From Scylla paramamosain (lineage: Eukaryota; Arthropoda; Malacostraca; Decapoda; Portunidae), in contig NC_087155.1 in assembly GCF_035594125.1 (NCBI RefSeq), positions 6,713,692 through 6,777,691 on the forward strand: DNA of 64,000 bases. Reading direction: 5' to 3'. Below are positions 1 to 20,102 of the stretch, in pieces (the first letter of the stretch is position 1; each line of letters opens with the position of its first letter). Below the pieces are notes generated by a model that made no database searches, was not told where the DNA came from, and saw nothing but the letters and a program-made list of their open reading frames with translations. A program made the position numbers and the translations under genes.

Positions 1-819
1 TTCATGTTTATCACGAAATCGTTTTGTGATGATGTCATGGCTTTGTATGGTAGGATGACTTAATGAAATTATATTGTTGGTCTGATGAGTGGCAAATATT
101 ATTGAACCCAAATAGCCTAAATGTTTATGTATCCATTTGTTGGCCAAAATAAATTAAATTTCTGTCATTTAATGAGAAGGACTCAGATGTACTCTTACCA
201 AAGCAATGTGTCTAGGCAGCGAAGACAGTTAAGAAAATGCCGGATGTGCTATACTGCACACCAATGGCGAGTATATAAATTCCGTAAGTCCTTATCTAGA
301 TAAATGTAATGTATACAATCCTGCTGCGCGAGCCAGCGTGCAGCCGGTTCCCAAGTCTGTCAACCTCCAAGTCAATCCACATCAGTGTACTTAGAAGAGG
401 ACACGGAATATTACAGATAATTTCTAGTTTCACTTTCACCGGCCTTGTATGCAACCAACTGAAGACCACATTTCACACATGCTGACGTTGAGTCTGCTAG
501 CGTCCGTGGGATATGCATTTCTAATTACTACAAAGAAACAATGATAGGAAAATAATTATATAACAGTACTTAAAGAGCATACTTATATTTCAAAACAGAT
601 TGATTTTACAATTTCAGTGTAAATGACAAAAAGAATCTCATATCAAATAGGAAGATATTAAAATGCACTGCACACAGATCAATACGTCACTGACCGTGTA
701 TAAATCAGATTAATTATTCAAATAAAATAGAGCACATATATTTTCCAAACACATATGATATATCAATATTCATATTTTTAAACACTGGGGAGTATATCCC
801 AAATATGGATCCAAATCGA
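1..819. other. No gene recognised; downstream flank of C19orf12 homologue
   Basis: This AT-rich stretch lies 3' of the minus-strand C19orf12 stop codon and probably includes its 3' UTR. A 60-codon open frame at 121-303 has no recognisable motif and is treated as chance. No repeat array or transposon terminus was recognised. Confidence 0.4.
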
Positions 820-5698
<4,879 letters not shown>

Positions 5699-5739
5699 GG
5701 TGCTGTATCTGGTATGATGAAAAATGAATAAATAAATAA

Positions 5740-6490
5740 ACAAGTAAATAAATAAACTGCATTCTTATTTACTAGTCAGCGACACTCATGATAAGAACTC
5801 TTGCCGATATGAGCATCACATTGCACAAACTGGCAACTTGCACCTTCTCAGTCTGAAAAATCTGCTGGGAGAAAATGTGGTAGTAATGTTTATAATGCTT
5901 GAATTTGCATGATTGTTTCGTGTTTGCTTAAGTCACTGATCAGTCTACCTCTTATCATAACATAATGTACATCAATTATTAATATCCTTTTTCTTGCTAT
6001 ACCAGTGACATAAATGATCACGTGGCATGAATAATTGGCGACGAGTTGTCTCCCATCTTTATATGTGGGTCTTTTCTTTTCTCAAAGTACCTTTTCTGTG
6101 TACTACTTTTTAAAAATTTATGGTAAATCATAGCTCTACATAGAAGGCCATATCTGTGTCTGAGATGAAAAGTTAAGTAGATGCTCGGTGTTGGTGGTAA
6201 ATTAGCATGATTAACAGGTAATGTTTGTCGAGGGGGGGCGTGAGTAAATATTTACTTTTCATAGTGTAAAGAATAAAGGAAGGGAAATTTAACTTTTTTT
6301 CCCCCAAACTTGTAAATGCAATTCATGTTGTATCCGTTTAAACATATTAATAATTACTAATCACATGATATATAGAGGAAGTAAGGCAAAAATTTAAAGT
6401 TTTACTGGGGATTTGCGCACGAATCTCCCTAATGTTTTGGTGCGGGAGGGCTTCTCCCCTGTATCCTTCCTCCAAGGGTGGGAGGGTGCT
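5740..6490. other. No feature recognised
   Basis: AT-rich sequence upstream of the first C19orf12 coding exon. It could be an intron behind an unrecognised 5' UTR exon. No motif or repeat is seen. Confidence 0.4.
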
Positions 6491-6496
6491 ACTTTG

Positions 6497-6690
6497 TCTT
6501 GTTATCTACAAGGAAAAAATATCTACACCGTAGTTTGGCTTGCTATCTACAAGGAAAAGTATCTACACCGTACTTTGGCTTGTTATCTACAAGGAAAAAG
6601 TATCTGCACCGTGCTTTGGCTTGTTATCTACAAGGAAAAAGTATCTACACCGTAATTTGGCTTGGAAAAGTATCTGCACCGCACAAATTT
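6497..6690. repeat. Minisatellite, ~41-bp unit, about 4.7 copies
   Basis: Four near-identical units share the core TTATCTACAAGGAAAAAGTA followed by TCTACACCGTA and TTTGGC. A shortened fifth unit follows at about 6660-6690. Reverse-complement relatives of the unit occur at about 7215-7350, beyond a Merlin transposase remnant. Confidence 0.9.
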
Positions 6691-6901
6691 TATTTTGGAA
6701 TGATATATAACATAAGAAAATGTAATTAGAATATTAAAATTTTCTTTTATTCTTATTCTAGCGATGAACAGCACGTACAGTACATCGGCTGAAGATCCTA
6801 AGTAGAGGTGAGGAGCTTCTTTTCTCATCATCCCCCCAACAAAAGTAGTCTAGGTGCGATCGAAATACTCTTTGATTGATGCCTCATTTTTTTTTTTTTT
6901 T

Positions 6902-7147
6902 TCAATATATGAATCTTCGCATCAAGCTAGGATCTTTCAGTTCCTTGTGAGTATTCGTCGATCCTAGATCTACGTAATATTGCTGATGATTTACGGAAAA
7001 ATGACGAAATTTGAGTTGGCTTAAATTAGAGTAAGCTGGCCAGTCGTCCGAATTTATTGTTGAGCCTTCAGCGACTTCTCTCTGAATAGTTGGTCGAAGT
7101 GTCTCACGGTCTCTTCTTTGAACTTCGACACTAAACAAACATTCCAC
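6902..7147 (-). pseudogene. Merlin/ISXO2-like transposase remnant
   Basis: The frame contains RRDRETLRPTIQREVAEG, STINSDDWPAYSNL and FRHFSVNHQQYYVD. These match the pattern of the DDE domain of IS1595/Merlin transposases (RDRETL.PII, I.SD.W.AY..L, VNH...FVD). Only about 80 residues are present, with no start region and no recognisable C-terminal DDE partner, so this is a fragment. Inverted repeat-like arrays on each side (6497-6690 and 7215-7350) may be expanded terminal sequences of the same element. Confidence 0.75.
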
Positions 7148-7214
7148 TCATACTTCAGACTCTCTAACCAGACATTTTCTCTTGAAACCAAGACAAGTGT
7201 TTTCCTTGTTCCTG

Positions 7215-7350
7215 GTAAGTACAGCTTTTCTTGTTGTAGATCACAATATAAAGTGTAGATCACACACCAAAGTAGATTCATAACACTTAGATTGCAATAT
7301 AAAGTGTAGATCGCATACCAAAGTAGATTCATAACAGGTAGACAACAAAC
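7215..7350. repeat. ~51-bp tandem repeat, related in inverse to the 6.5-kb minisatellite
   Basis: Two full units share AATATAAAGTGTAGATC and ACCAAAGTAGATTCATAACA with a period near 51 bp, plus a partial third. Reverse-complemented words (CTACTTTGGTTTGTTGTCTA) resemble the left minisatellite. Confidence 0.75.
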
Positions 7351-7649
7351 CAAAGTAGCACTGATGTGAATTAAGGTGTTTCGGCCAGTGTTGCCATTCT
7401 GTTGTATTTTTCACTAAGCCTGAGGGATATTTAGCTTCCATTTAGCGGGAAATTTTGCTGTCTAGTATCTAGCGGCTGGCAAGATTTCTTGATTGACTTT
7501 AAAAGCTGGCAGAACTCAAACTTTGTGAATGTATCTGTAGTAGTTTTTACTCATTATAAAATGATAAAAGAAACAATAAATTGGAAAATCAACACTGTAG
7601 TTGTATTTGCTATCACTTCATTTTCGAAGTTGGTAGAACTTTTAGCTTT

Positions 7650-8436
<787 letters not shown>

Positions 8437-8439
8437 TAG

Positions 8440-9023
8440 TGTATCTCCCACAGGCTCTGACGATTTTTTACAGGCTGAAGTAATTTCCCTTTGTTGTACA
8501 TATCATTATACTCATTCAAAAAAGTTTCTAATTAAATGTTAACATTAGAATAATATTTATCAGATATGAGGCAAATCTAATAAAATATTGGTCCTGACGG
8601 AATTTTGACATTGGCAACACTGGTCTCGGCCTTGCCCGTCGAGGACGCGACGGAGTAACTTTGGGACCCGTGCAAAGGTCTGTTACTACGCCAAACTCAT
8701 ATTATCTGATTATTTACACACAGGGGTAAGGCCAAGAGAAATACAGGGTCTATTAATCACTTACAATACTGGCAGCACAATTATTATAAGTCTGTAACAC
8801 AAACAGCATTCGCGATTCAAATACCACTCACCTTATCTTTCCGTTTTACTCAGTCTTTGCCTTAAAACACAGAACACCGCCCTTCCACAAACAGCTAAAT
8901 CCCTGAAAGGCGGCAGCGCTATGATCAAAAGTTCTAGATGAGAGACGGGAAATGGGAACGCCAGGTGTGGGTTCTTGAGCTTTGAGTGGCACCGCACCTT
9001 ATGAATGTATCTGTCTACTCCCA
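8440..9023. other. No gene recognised
   Basis: Mixed-composition sequence between the compound microsatellite and the hAT element. A GC-richer patch at 8615-8690 with several CG dinucleotides could be a distal 5' exon or promoter for the minus-strand C19orf12 homologue, but nothing decides this. Confidence 0.3.
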
Positions 9024-9031
9024 GTTTGGTG

Positions 9032-12000
9032 CAGTGTTGTAAGTGAGAAAAATATAAACGTATCCAAAAACGTATCCAAAATATACAAAACGTATGCATA
9101 CAATGCAAAATGGTATCCAAAAAGTATCCAATATTGTTTTCTTTATGATATGCCCTATAGTTCATGAAAACTATGATTACAAATAAATTATTTCTTACCA
9201 TGGTGTTATAGACATCATACAGTTGGCAGCCAAGCTACTTACTGCTGCCTAGTGGTGGAGAAATGTTGTTCACTACACATTTGGAGCATTAATATAAACC
9301 CTTTGATTGGGTCTTCCAAAACATTATATTTATGTATAAGTGCACTTTATTAGAAAAAAAATAAATGATGCCAGTAGGCTACTACAATTGCACACAGATT
9401 TGTTAATACCTTCAATGGCAGGCTGTATTTGGATAGCCTCCACAACTTATTCTCTAACTTAGGCTACATTAATACTACAAAGTACAAAATATGAATATCT
9501 GATAACCTTAATTTAAAAAATAAATAAATAAAACTACAAACGCAGACTTTCTTTTTCTGCCTATGAAGCTACCTATATGCTTTGCTTAGCCTCACTGAAC
9601 ACATTTTGAGCAGATCTTATCATTAAGGAACTTGGCTCCCATTCATAGCATGGAACTGCTCCCCCGTTACCTTTACTTAACAAAAGTGCATTTATTGACT
9701 CTTGTGTTCAGTCTATTTCTTAGGTCTGTATTTATTAATTTTACTTGTGAAAAAATTATCTCCACTGCAGCTGATGAATTTGGTAGAACTAACAAATTTA
9801 CCATTAACTCAGCTAGATTTGGAAACACAGGTGTTCTATCACTAGTCTTAAGTTTTAGTACTGAACACCAAAACTCGGTAGGGTTACTTGATGTACTCAA
9901 AGCATCTTCATGAAAAGTAAGTGACCGCCATTCATCATTGCAAACATCATATTCTGATTCTTTAATCAGCTGAGGAATTTTTTTGAACAGTGGCACTAGA
10001 TTTGTAACTCTATTTTCTCTTGCTATGGCAGAGTCACAGGCATTTAACAACGGGAGTACATCACTCAAACCTTTGAATCTTTTACTGATTTGCTTTGATA
10101 GCTCTACATAAAAATCCAGACATCTCACCCGAAATCTGGAAGCTTCAGATCCAAGTTTCCCTAACACATTTTTATCTGCCAGCTTACTCTCTACTTTGCT
10201 GTCAAAGTATCATTCATTTTCAGGCAGGAAATTGGAACAGTTTTAAATTCCACTTTAAATGGATCTGACTTTGATTTTAGTATGTCTTTCTTTATATAAT
10301 TGCTCAGAATAGTCCTATAAAAGGCACAGATGTTAGAATATGCAGTGTGTATCATGACTGATTCACTTTGAAATTCTCTGTTCATCTTATTGATAATGGG
10401 CAGAATATACCCAAGGAAAGTAAAGTACATTTTGAACAGAGGATTGTTCAAGGCATTCAGTATATGCACTGCAGACTGTACTTGAGATTCCAAGGCTTCT
10501 GACTGAAAGAAAAGAATTAGTGCTGACCATTGTTCTAGTGTTCTGTCAACAACTGATTCTAAGGAAAGCCATCTTGTCTGACTAGTATTTAGAAGTCTGT
10601 GTACATCAACTCTAACAAATTGTTGAAATTCCTTAAACTTCAACAGTCTCTTAGGGCTGTGATTAATGAAGTTATGTATATCTTTACGTAATGTTTCTAC
10701 AGAACTTGGAAGCTTAAGACAGGCTGCAGAGGAACAGAGATTTAATGAATGGCAAATACATCCATTTACAAACAAATGAGGGACTCTATCCAGCAATTTT
10801 GCCTTTAAACCACCCATACTCCCCATCATGACTGACGCATTGTCAGCAGCAAATCCAAGCATATTTTCAAATGGAATGCCATTTTCATCAAAAAAAAGTA
10901 CTCAATAGGTGAAACAGTCCTTCAGCACTGGAATCTTCTACATCTAGCAATTGTAAAAATTTGTCTTCAACTGTACACTGTTGAGTGTTCACTACTCTGA
11001 CAACAATGGCTAACTGCTTTGTAGTGGATACATCAGTGCTCTCATCTACAATTATGGAATATTTGTGTATCTTTAAGCATGCTACAATTTCCTTCAAGCT
11101 TTCATTGCCTATACATTTCACTACTATTTCTCGTGAAGTTTGTCTTCCGCACCTTACAGATTAGATTAATTTGAGAATCAGTGGCTCCATGTTTCAAAAC
11201 TTTCATTAGATGGTCCATGGCATTAAAAGAAATATTGTGTTCACAAAGAAATTTGAGTAACATTAGTCTAAGTTTTTCTGCATCCCTTGCAGGTAGATTT
11301 TTCTTTTCAAATAGAGATGGTACAGAAGGGGATTTCACAGACTTTGCTCTGTTTGTATGATATTTAGTTTTCAAATGCCTATGCATATGAGAAACTGTCC
11401 CTTCAATTAATTTAGCGCAAATATTACAAAATGTTTTTCCTTTCATTTCTTCTCCATCTCCTTCATACCTGGAGAAACATGCAAGCTTAGGATCTTCTGA
11501 CCACTTCATAGCATATTTCCTTATCCTCTTTTCCGGAGGTGTTGACTTTTTGGATGAACTAGGGTTTGACACACGCTTACGAGAGGTTGACTTCTCAGTA
11601 GCTGGTGGCTGACTGTCATCTGTTTCTGATTCATCCGAATCCTCAATTAGAGGAGTATCAGCTTCAACCTCTCTGACAGATTCCTCGAACTCAACAGCGC
11701 CTTCTTCAGTCCTATCTGAATTAAGAGTGACTGAGTGTTAAGCATGTACAGTATAGTACCTCTTCATCTACAGCTCCCTCAGAACCTATTTCTCACGTTA
11801 TCGGATGGGTTTCTGTAATAGACGAAAGTTCAAAATTTCTTAATTTTGCTTGTTTCAGACAATTAATTGTTTTAAAGAACTACTGGAAAATAAGGGTAAA
11901 TTAACTAACCAGAAATGCCACTAGAGGATGATGGTTGTGCCAGTGGGTCATCTGGATCAGCTTCAGGATTATCAGAGCCTGAGACAGAGGATTTGTCCGT

Positions 12001-12676
12001 GCGCCTATTTTCACCATCATCCTTCCTCCCTGAATCATTTAATAATACTATACAATATATGTAACTAGTATATTAACTGTACACACTTATGATATGCAAC
12101 TTAACGTCTGCATAAAAAAAAGTAAACTATTGAAGAAAAAATAAATAAAAGCAACAGTAACCATGATACGATATGTTATTGTTAGCTACTCATATACCTT
12201 ATCACAAACTTTAATTAATCTTACTATTACCTTTCTGAAGCCAGCGTAAGAGAGACATTCCATTTGTCTGACACAAGCAGTGTGATTAACTTCCTCAGAA
12301 ACAGAGTCAGTCAGACACTGAGTTTAGCACTTATTAGACTGGAGCTGGACGTTCGGGTCCCAACTTTCGAACGTGAACAGAACGAGTCAACAAGCCCGTG
12401 ACGTGTTTACTGAATTAACTCCCCATTGTCCACACTTACGAAGTAGTTAATATATTACTAGAAAATAAGGGTAAATTAACAAACCACATTTTGCCAAAAA
12501 TAATAAATAATAAAATGGATATTGAAAAGTATCCAATTCTCTATAAAAAGTAGCAAAATGTATCCATTTTTGGCCATTCATAAAATTTCGTATCCTTTTG
12601 CTCATCGTCGTAAAAACGTACCAGTAACATCAAAAAGTATCCAAAGGATACTTTCGCATCCATACTTGCAACACTG
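9032..12676 (-). mobile_element. hAT DNA transposon, autonomous type, inactivated
   Basis: The ends are inverted repeats: CAGTGTTGTAAGT on the left and, read inward from the right, CAGTGTTGCAAGT. The flanks are an 8-bp target duplication with one mismatch, GTTTGGTG at 9024-9031 and GTTGGGTG at 12677-12684. Length is 3,645 bp. It encodes a frameshifted transposase on the minus strand. Subterminal GTATCC words are frequent at both ends (9055-9135 and 12525-12660), a usual hAT trait. Confidence 0.9.
9673..11730 (-). pseudogene. hAT transposase pseudogene with BED-like zinc finger
   Basis: In coding order: an acidic and Ser-rich N-terminal part (about 11730-11580); a BED-like finger FCNICAKLIEGTVSHMHRHL with its second His at KYH (about 11390-11500); IIVDESTDVSTTKQLAIVV with a catalytic-type Asp (about 11020-11070); GFAADNASVMMGS with the second Asp and CHSLNLC (about 10720-10862); and the C-terminal hATC dimerisation block LPNSSAAVEIIFSQVK (about 9690-9790). 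Reading-frame breaks occur near 11110, near 10890 (an A-run) and near 10180. A further acidic open segment at 11910-12030 may be an upstream exon. The product cannot be made intact from this copy. Confidence 0.87.
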
Positions 12677-12875
12677 GTTGGGTGGCAATCGTGGCATGCA
12701 TTGCAGCGTTACCAGATCTTATTTGCAGTCTTCGATTACGCTAGATCAGTAATTCTCAAAGTGTATGCCGCCATTATTTCCTTGGTGTGCCGTGAAAATT
12801 TGGGTGGGATTTTGATTCGTGTACATAATATTATGAACCTATTGTAAATTGTAATTTACATTTATCAAGGGTAAC

Positions 12876-13083
<208 letters not shown>

Positions 13084-16000
13084 TATAGGAAGGACACTGG
13101 CCAAGGGCAACAAAGATCCAATAAAAAAAAATGCCCACTGAAATGCCAGTCCCATAAAAGGGTCAAGGCAGTGGTCAAAAATTGATGAATAAGTGTCTTG
13201 AAACCTCCCTCTTGAAGGAATTCAAGTCATAGGAAGGTGGAAATACAGAAGCAGGCAGTGAGTTCTGGAGTTTACCAGAGAAAGGGATGAATGATTGAGA
13301 ATACTAGTTAACTCATGCGTTAGAGAGGTGGACAGAATAGGGGTGAGAGAAAGAAGAAAGTTTTGTGCAGCGAGGCCGGGGGAGGAGGGGAGGCATGCAG
13401 TAAGCAAGATCAGAAGAGCAGTTAGCATGAAAATAGCGGTAGAAGACAGCTACAGATGCAACATTGCGGCGTTGAGAGAGAGGCTGAAGACAGTCAGTTA
13501 GAGGAGAGGAGTTCATGAGACGAAAAGCTTTTGATTCCACCCTGTCTAGAAGAGTAGTATGAGTGGAACCCCCCCAGACATGTGAAGCATACTCCATACA
13601 TGGACGGATAAGGCCCTTGTACAGAGTTAGCAGCTGGGGGGGGGGGTGAGAAAAACTGGCGGAAACGTCTCTTAACACTTAACTTCATAGAAGCTGTTTT
13701 AGCTAGAGATGAAATGTGAAGTTTCCAGTTCAGATTATAAGTAAAGGACAGACTGAGGATGTTCAGTGTAGAAGAGGGGGACAGTTGAGTGTCACTGAAG
13801 AAGAGGGGATAGTTGTCTGGAAGGTTGTGTCGAGTTGATAGATGGAGGAATTGAGTTTTTGAGGCATTGAACAATACCAAGTTTGCTCTGCCCCAATCAT
13901 AAATTTTAGAAAGATCAGAAGTCAGGCGTTCTGTGGCTTCGCTGCGTGAAATGTTTACCTCCTGAAGGGTTGGACGTCTATGAAAAGACGTGGAAAAGTG
14001 CAGGGTGGTATCATCAGCATAGGAGCGGATAGGACAAGAAGTTTGGTTTAGAAGATCATTAATGAATAATAAGAAGAGAGTGAGTGACAGGACAGAACCC
14101 TGAGGAACACCACTGTTAATAAATTTAGAAGAACAGTGACCGTCTACCACAGCAGCAATAGAACGGTCAGAAAGGAAACTTGAGATGAAGTTACAGAGAG
14201 AAGGATAGAAACCGTAGGAGGGTAGTTTGGAAATCAAAGCTTTGTGCCAGACTCTATCAAAAGTTTTTGATATGTCCAAGGCAACAGCAAAAGTTTCACC
14301 AAAATCTCTAAAAGAGGATGACCAAGACTCATTAAGGAAAGCCAGAAGATCACCAGTAGAGCGGCCTTGACGGAACCCATACTGGCGATCAGATAGAAGG
14401 TTGTGAAGTGATATAGGTTTAAGAATCTTCCTGTTGAGGATAGATTCAAAAACTTTAGATAGGCAGGAAATTAAAGCAATAGGACGGTAGTTTGAGGGAT
14501 TAGAACGGTCACCCTTTTTAGGAACAGGTTGAATGTAGGCAAACTTCCAGCAAGAAGGAAAGGTAGATGTGGACAGACAGAGCTGAAAGAGTTTGACTAG
14601 GCAAGGTGCAAGCACGGAGGCACAGTTTTGGAGAACAATAGGAGGGACCCCATCAGGTCCATAAGCCTTCCGAGGGTTTAGGCCAGCGAGGGCATGGAAA
14701 ACATCATTGCGAAGAATTTTAATAGGTGGCATGAAGTAGTCAGAGGGTGGAGGAGAAGGAGGAACAATCCCAGAATCGTCCAAGGTAGTGTTTTTAGCAA
14801 AGGTTTAAGCGAAGAGTTCAGCTTTAGAAATAGATGTGATAGCAGTGGTGCCATCTGGTTGAAAGAAAGGAGGGAAAGAAGAAAAAAACAAAGTTATTGG
14901 AGATATTTTTGGCTAGATGCCAGAAGTCACGAGGGGAGTTAGATCTTGAAAGGTTTTGACACTTTCTGTTAATGAAGGAGTTTTTGGCTAGTTGGAGAAA
15001 AGACTTGGCATGGTTCCGGGCAGAAATATATAGTGCATGAGATTCTGGTGATGGAAGGCTTAAGTACCTTTTGTGGGTCACCTCTCTATCATGTATAGCA
15101 CGAGAACAAGCTGTGTTAAACCAAGGTTTAGAAGGTTGAGGACGAGAAAATGAGTGAGGAATGTACGCCTCCATACCAGACACTATCACCTCTGTTATGC
15201 GCTCAGCACACAAAGACGGGTCTCTGACACGGAAGCAGTAGTCATTCCAAGGAAAATCAGCAAAATACCTCCTCAGGTCCCCCCAACTAGCAGAGGCAAA
15301 ACGCCAGAGGCACTTTCGCTTAGGGGGATCCTGAGGAGGGATTGGAGTGATAGGACAAGATACAGATATGAGATTGTGATCGGAGGAGCCCAATGGAGAA
15401 GAAAGGATGACAGTATAAGCAGAAGGATTAGAGGTCAGGAAAAGGTCAAGAATGTTGGGCATATCTCCAAGACGGTTACGAATACGAGTAGGATGTTGCA
15501 CCAATTGCTCTAGGTCGTGGAGGATAACAAAGTTGTAGGCTAGTTCACCAGGATGCTCAGTGAAGGGAGAGGAAAGCCAAAGCTGGTGGTGAACACTGAA
15601 GTCTCCAAGAATGGAGATCTCTGCAAAAGGGAAGAGGGTCAGAATGTGCTCCACTTTGGAAGTTAAGTAGTCAAAGAATTTCTTATAGTCAGAGGGGTTA
15701 GGTGAGAGGTATACGGCACAGATAAATTTAGTTTGGGAGTAACTGTGTAGTCGTAGCCAGATGGTGGAAAACTCGGAAGATTCAAGAGCGTGGGCACGAG
15801 AGCAGGTTAAGTCACTGCGCACATAAACGCAGCATCCAGCTTTGGATCGAAAATGAGGATAGAGAAAGTAGGAGGGAAGAGAAAAGGGGCTACTGTCAGT
15901 TGCCTCAGACACCTGAGTTTCAGTGAGGAAAAGAAGATGAGATTTAGAAGAGGAGAGGTGGTGTTCTACAGATTGAAAATTAGATCTTAGACCGCGAATG

Positions 16001-16376
16001 TTGTAGAAGTTAATGAAGGAAAAGTTGAGGGGGGTGTCAAGACACTTAGGGTCGTCGACAGAAAGGCAGTCTGACCTGTGGATATTTATGGTCCCCTCCC
16101 CAGATGGGGACTCCGAGGCCGGTGTAGGAGTCGCCATGATGATTTTAAAATTTTTGAGTGAAGGGTGTGTGTGTTATTAGGTGCTTGTAGTTTTGTGTGG
16201 AGAAAGAGAGCTGTCTTTAGAGGGAAGGCTGTGACTGCCCCCTTGTGTTGTGAGACACAAAGGGAAACGTTCAGTGAGGTCACAGCTGGGTTTAATGATA
16301 AGTTCACAGCACCCCTGAACAGTGCTTTAGACCTCACTGGGAGTAATTATCGTTTCGGCAGGTGTCTACTGCCTCT
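13084..16376 (-). mobile_element. Non-LTR retrotransposon copy A (APE-RT family), nearly full length
   Basis: A single ORF frame begins at ATG 16137 ([17 protein letters not shown]) after a 5' UTR of about 240 bp that is conserved in copies B and D. APE endonuclease motifs are [35 protein letters not shown] and [10 protein letters not shown] motifs include [45 protein letters not shown] and SYADDTTLHF. Frames 14824-16137 and 13494-14783 are separated by an insertion/frameshift and a TAA near 14800; a G-run near 13640 causes another shift. Position 14445-14447 keeps GAA (Glu) where copies B, C and D have TAA. Clade is not assigned. Confidence 0.9.
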
Positions 16377-16383
16377 TCCTGTG

Positions 16384-16512
<129 letters not shown>

Positions 16513-16589
16513 CAAGGGCAGATGTGCCGCAAAAATTATTAGTTGTTTCTTAGTGTGCCACCATACTAAATAGTTTGAAAACCACTGCA

Positions 16590-16906
16590 CTAAAGGAGTG
16601 ACGAAATATTGCCAGTTCTATGTTAAGTATAAGCAGGTTTAGTTTATCAAAGTATACTAAAATAAACTATACAATGCACTTCAACATAATCGCTACTAAA
16701 ATAGTAACTAGTGGGGCACACAACTGTATGAAATAGTGACAACTAGTGTAACAAACTATACTAGCAATCAAATTTGATAACCAGTTTGATAATTTTATCA
16801 GACCCTGCAACCCATAATTTATCGTATATTTGCTTGTTAAAAATATTTTTTCTAATGTCAAGTGTTGGCTTAAACTTCATATATTCACCAGTTTCCAAAG
16901 CAGTTC

Positions 16907-16975
<69 letters not shown>

Positions 16976-18011
16976 TTTTCTGCCTCTCATTTTTCTTTTC
17001 AACTGTGGAGAAGATCCACTTACAGAGCAATGCGCCTCGGCCCTCCGTTTGCTGAGATCTACTGATACGACCGTGATAAACTGCCGCTGGCAACACTACG
17101 GTCTTGAGAGCTGCTTGTCTGTCGGACGCGAACGGGACGGGAAGCATTTTTTTTTTTTTTTTTTTCCAGCTATATAGACTCGTTTGCCTACCTGGGATGA
17201 CGCTCGGCTATAGCTCTAAAATGAACCATAACATTATCTCCAAAATACTTTCAATGTGATTTCCGCATAAAGCTTTTAAATGGTCTTTACTGCTGATCTT
17301 ACATACCAGTATATTGATGTGAATGGGACAGGTTGAACTTCGTGCTTAGTGGTGGCCGATAACATTTGCCGTATTATATATTTATTCTAATGAGATATTT
17401 TCTTTCATTATTTTTTTGGTGGTCTTCTGCACATTTTTTCTCCTCTCTTGCATTATTATATTGTTCTAGCTTTATGCCGAATGCTTCATAATTATGCCAA
17501 AATTTATGCTAAATTATCAAATATGCTTATAGGTACTATGCTACTCTTGCTTAGATTATATTAAGAAATGATGATAAAATTTCGCTAGGTTTGGTAACAC
17601 TGCAGAGTATGTATGGGCAGATTTCTATCCACTTATCCACAAACCAGATATGTTCAGGGAAACACGCTTTACAACTGAACTATGTAACAGTAGTATGCAC
17701 GAGATAACCTTGAAATGCTGAAGTGGATGAAGTTTTAAATGCCGTCTATTTATTACGATCCGAAAAAAAAAGTGATGGTAAAGTTACGTCGGTCCTGTCT
17801 TTATTTAAATTTAAAACTCAGAACTTTGAAATTTATCACATAATTGCGAGAAAAAAAATGTGTATGCATAAATACATGAAACTGAAGAGCTTGGCTTCCA
17901 TTATGTAACTATATTTGTTGCCATTTAATATATCAGTTAACCTAGTTCCAGCAGATGCAGTATGACGAGAAATAGAGGAAATTATGAGTGGCGTCAGATT
18001 TATAACAAATA
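16590..18011. other. No gene; one (GA)n array
   Basis: AT-rich sequence with a (GA)n run at 16912-16973 and an ordinary moderately GC patch at 16975-17145 followed by poly-T. Small open frames have no recognisable motif. Confidence 0.5.
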
Positions 18012-18019
18012 CACTACAT

Positions 18020-19038
<1,019 letters not shown>

Positions 19039-19039
19039 C

Positions 19040-20035
19040 TTTACAACGATACTCTTCGAGAGAGGATCGAATGGGTGTACTGACTTTTGCTTTTACTGTC
19101 TAGAGCTGGCAGTGAAATTCTGACAGTATTCACAATAACCGCTTGATTGTTTTGTTTGACAGCAGAGCTGTGTGTGTGTGTGTGTGTGTGTGTTGATAGT
19201 CATAATTTAAAAATGAATGAATAAAAGAATTTTAGGTACATCACCAACGGTGTAATCTTGTGGTGTCAACCAACCTTTGGGAAGGATCACCCACTAACCA
19301 TTGCCTGATGCCAACAGGAGGCTACATTTTTTTTTTTTTTTTCCTCGTCCACTATAATACATGATTGTTTTACAGGTACAGGAAGTCTGAGAGTAGAAAG
19401 TCAATAGGCTGGGAAGAGAGAGCAGATGATTAGCAAGAAATACAGTTTCCTGACAACTTATACTTACGAGTAGAGCAAATAATAAACAACAGTAAATGTT
19501 TGTGATGAATAATGATCACGATGGGATGTCCTTTTGGCACGCATGCATCCGTAGTCTTTTGCAGGATCTATATTTTGAAACGCTTTCAATTTTTCGTAAG
19601 TACTGTTCCCTATTGATGGCCATTGAAATAGGCTGGTGCATTGGTGGTTGCTAGCCCTTCGATATTTCATTTTGTATCTCCTTGTTGTCTAGCGTGTGGC
19701 TCCCAAGAAACAATAACTTAATTAAGTAAGATAACTGTCAGCAGACAAGATGTTTCCCACGTCCATCACTTCAAATATCATCGATAACGGCTTGCCTTTC
19801 TTTGATAAAAAAAAAAAAAGTATGCATTTTCAATTGTTAAAAACGTTTAACTTATACCCAAAATTCATTGGCAGTCACTTCTCGTGACACCCTTACCCTG
19901 CGGGCCACTTTTCATCTATGTAGACGGATATTACCATGATAAAATTTGTCGAAACAAATTATACAGCTCTTCAACAACAACAACAACAACAACAACAACG
20001 ATAACAACAATGACAGCAACAACGATGATGGTGAA

Positions 20036-20102
<67 letters not shown>

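Noticed and set aside
6497..6690. Regular repeats with spacers, considered as a CRISPR array
   Set aside because: Units are contiguous tandem copies without unique spacers, and the genome is eukaryotic.
8833..9201. 122-codon minus-strand frame
   Set aside because: No recognisable domain; it runs across the left end of the hAT element, so it cannot be a conserved host exon.
14234..14449. Short minus-strand frames inside LINE copies (also 34415, 42425, 42916, 53460)
   Set aside because: Alternative-frame shadows of the APE-RT ORF.
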